Source of the DNA: Gloeobacter morelensis MG652769
Lineage (GTDB): Bacteria; Cyanobacteriota; Cyanobacteriia; Gloeobacterales; Gloeobacteraceae
Direction of reading: 5' to 3'
Assembly: GCF_021018745.1 (NCBI RefSeq)
Contig: NZ_CP063845.1
Location: 4,526,001-4,590,000 of the forward strand
DNA length: 64,000 nucleotides
Shown here: positions 62,961 to 64,000 of the stretch, piece by piece
How the letters are laid out: each line of letters opens with the position of its first letter
Position numbering within the stretch: the stretch's first letter is position 1
Notes under the pieces: model-generated
What the model was told of the DNA's origin: nothing
Databases searched by the model: none
The model's input: only the letters and a program-made list of their open reading frames with translations
Position numbers and translations under genes: made by a program

Positions 62961-63833
62961 TTAATAAAGGGGTGTGATTTGCTCTGGGCTGGGGACGGGC
63001 GGTGGCACAGACGATTCGAGCCGGGCGAGTGCTTCCGGGGGGTTGCCGGTGGCTGCAAGGCCGCTCACCAGACTGAGTTCCACCGCCCGGCCGTCCGCTT
63101 GGCGCACTCGCACGCGATAGCGGCCCGGGCTGGTGTGTGCCGAGACCACGGTGACGGAGCGCGGGCCGCTCTGGCCGGGAGCGAGTTGCACCCGTTCGCC
63201 TTCGACCTCAAGCAGTACCACCCGCTCGTTGCCGCCAATCAGGGCGATTTTTGTCTGGCCGGCTTCCTGGGCGGGGCGCACCGGCGGCGGCAAGGGCGTC
63301 ACACGATTCAGGGAGGGAGGCGCGGCAAGGGGCGGCAAAGGGGGCAATTGACGCACCGGCGGCGGCAGCATCTGGGCAAAGCGCGGGGGGGCTGCCGGGG
63401 GCGGCGGGGGCGGCGGGGGCGGCAGGGTCAGGACCGGCCGGGGAGGACCCTCCTGTTCGAGCAGTTGTTCGATGCTGGTCTGCACCTCAGCACCTTTGCG
63501 GGCGGCTTCGCTGTGCACGGAGTTTGCGGTGCGCTCGATTTGTCGGTCGAGGGTGTGCCGTTGGCGGACCAGCCACCAGTCTTGAGCAAGGGCGTACCCC
63601 CCGCCCGCCAGGAGCAGCATACCCGCGAGCACGAACAGCACCGGTCTTTGCCACTGCCGGGGGCGCACCGGCTCGATGCCGTCCCACTCCGGGTCCGGTA
63701 CGAGCGGTTCGCTTGCCGCGGCGTCGCGCCCACTCAGCAAGGGGGCAATACTCGGCTCCGATGACTCTGGGATAAAACCCGCCTGTGAAGCCGAATCGAA
63801 CCGTTTTTTCCACTGTTCGCGCAAAAATGTCAT
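62961..63833 (-). CDS. Proline-rich bitopic protein, PilP-like position
   Basis: 290 residues. Cytoplasmic N-terminus, one membrane helix (PVLFVLAGMLLLAGGGYALA at about 65-84), a coiled segment, a Pro-rich periplasmic spacer (about 130-190, with a run of nine prolines) and a beta-rich C-terminal domain (TKIALIGGNERVVLLEVEGERVQLAPGQ ... GRYRVRVRQADGRAVELSLV). This resembles PilP or GspC in layout: an inner-membrane anchor reaching the secretin. No direct family match recognised. It ends 9 bases before the secretin start. Confidence 0.55.
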   Translation of the reverse strand: MTFLREQWKKRFDSASQAGFIPESSEPSIAPLLSGRDAAASEPLVPDPEWDGIEPVRPRQWQRPVLFVLAGMLLLAGGGYALAQDWWLVRQRHTLDRQIERTANSVHSEAARKGAEVQTSIEQLLEQEGPPRPVLTLPPPPPPPPPAAPPRFAQMLPPPVRQLPPLPPLAAPPSLNRVTPLPPPVRPAQEAGQTKIALIGGNERVVLLEVEGERVQLAPGQSGPRSVTVVSAHTSPGRYRVRVRQADGRAVELSLVSGLAATGNPPEALARLESSVPPPVPSPEQITPLY

Positions 63834-64000
63834 GGTGATTCACCTGTCATCTGGTGAGCATCGGGACGGCGGCTACCGGGACAGACCCGTCCCTGGGAGC
63901 ACTGGCGCCCCTGCGGCTCGCAGCAAAGAACGGCTTCTGGATAATTGAGCAAAATGTGGTGCCAGAGCGAGCCGGTTTCCGCCACCCGATAGCGGCTCGA
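63830..64000 (-). CDS. 3' end of an upstream operon gene (partial)
   Basis: An open frame enters from the right edge and gives 56 residues (RYRVAETGSLWHHILLNYPEAV, then four cysteines: LCCEPQGRQCSQGRVC) before a TGA that overlaps the next ATG (ATGA), the same tight junction as in the rest of the operon. Product unknown; PilO-like accessory protein is possible by position only. Confidence 0.5.
   Translation of the reverse strand, partial: SSRYRVAETGSLWHHILLNYPEAVLCCEPQGRQCSQGRVCPGSRRPDAHQMTGESP

Noticed and set aside
63350-63430. G/C-rich runs that could look like a simple repeat or regulatory element
   Set aside because: They are the proline codons of the PilP-like protein on the minus strand.

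Overview
The window looks like a chromosomal segment of a GC-rich cyanobacterium close to Gloeobacter. The basis is inference from gene content: a PucC/LhaA-type chlorophyll-protein assembly factor, aerobic hemF with hemE, cyanobacterial-style YlqD and 8-Cys ferredoxin proteins, Uma2 and DUF29 proteins, and many IS elements. No rRNA, tRNA or CRISPR array was seen.

Layout. 1-14.7 kb is a housekeeping block: murJ (5' part), ygfZ, dnaA divergent from rpmH-rnpA-PH protein, an alpha-E protein, mrp, DUF29, a PucC-type carrier, a methyltransferase, ylqD, a ferredoxin, rodA, folB and a TonB-dependent receptor. 14.8-27.6 kb is an IS-rich, less GC-rich island. It holds a broken Uma2 gene, three IS4-family copies of two kinds (one split by an ISL3 element), an IS630 element with a canonical -1 slippery site, a vapBC-type pair bracketed by a partial direct repeat, a caspase-protein-like C-terminal gene and two related secreted propeller-like proteins. 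28.2-31.9 kb is a three-gene operon that I read as the aminoadipate route of lysine degradation, ending in an HglS (DUF1338) 2-oxoadipate dioxygenase/decarboxylase. 31.9-34.0 kb carries an AT-richer ATPase plus TOPRIM-like pair, a candidate defence module. 34.7-36.5 kb holds an Rrf2 regulator, an azoreductase and a ferritin-like protein. 36.7-39.8 kb has two divergent polysaccharide flippases. 39.8-41.7 kb has an IS630 remnant and an NTF2-like/MarR divergent pair. 42-49.8 kb is mixed housekeeping: ylqF, DUF924, Uma2, a PLP dehydratase, mscS, a dipeptidyl peptidase and DUF938.

49.9-51.6 kb is a second vapBC whose toxin gene is cut by an IS982 element with a clean 7-bp target duplication. 51.6-55.7 kb holds hemE-hemF and an alpha-glucan phosphorylase. 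56.0-64.0 kb is a tightly overlapping minus-strand operon for a type IV pilus/type II secretion-like machine: secretin, assembly ATPase, inner-membrane platform, two prepilins, and PilN-, PilO- and PilP-like proteins. Its order and pilin type recall compact type IVb systems more than the usual cyanobacterial pil loci.

Several IS boundaries could be resolved to the base because target duplications, inverted repeats or an uninterrupted second copy are present. Functions rest on motif recognition by eye; no database search was run.
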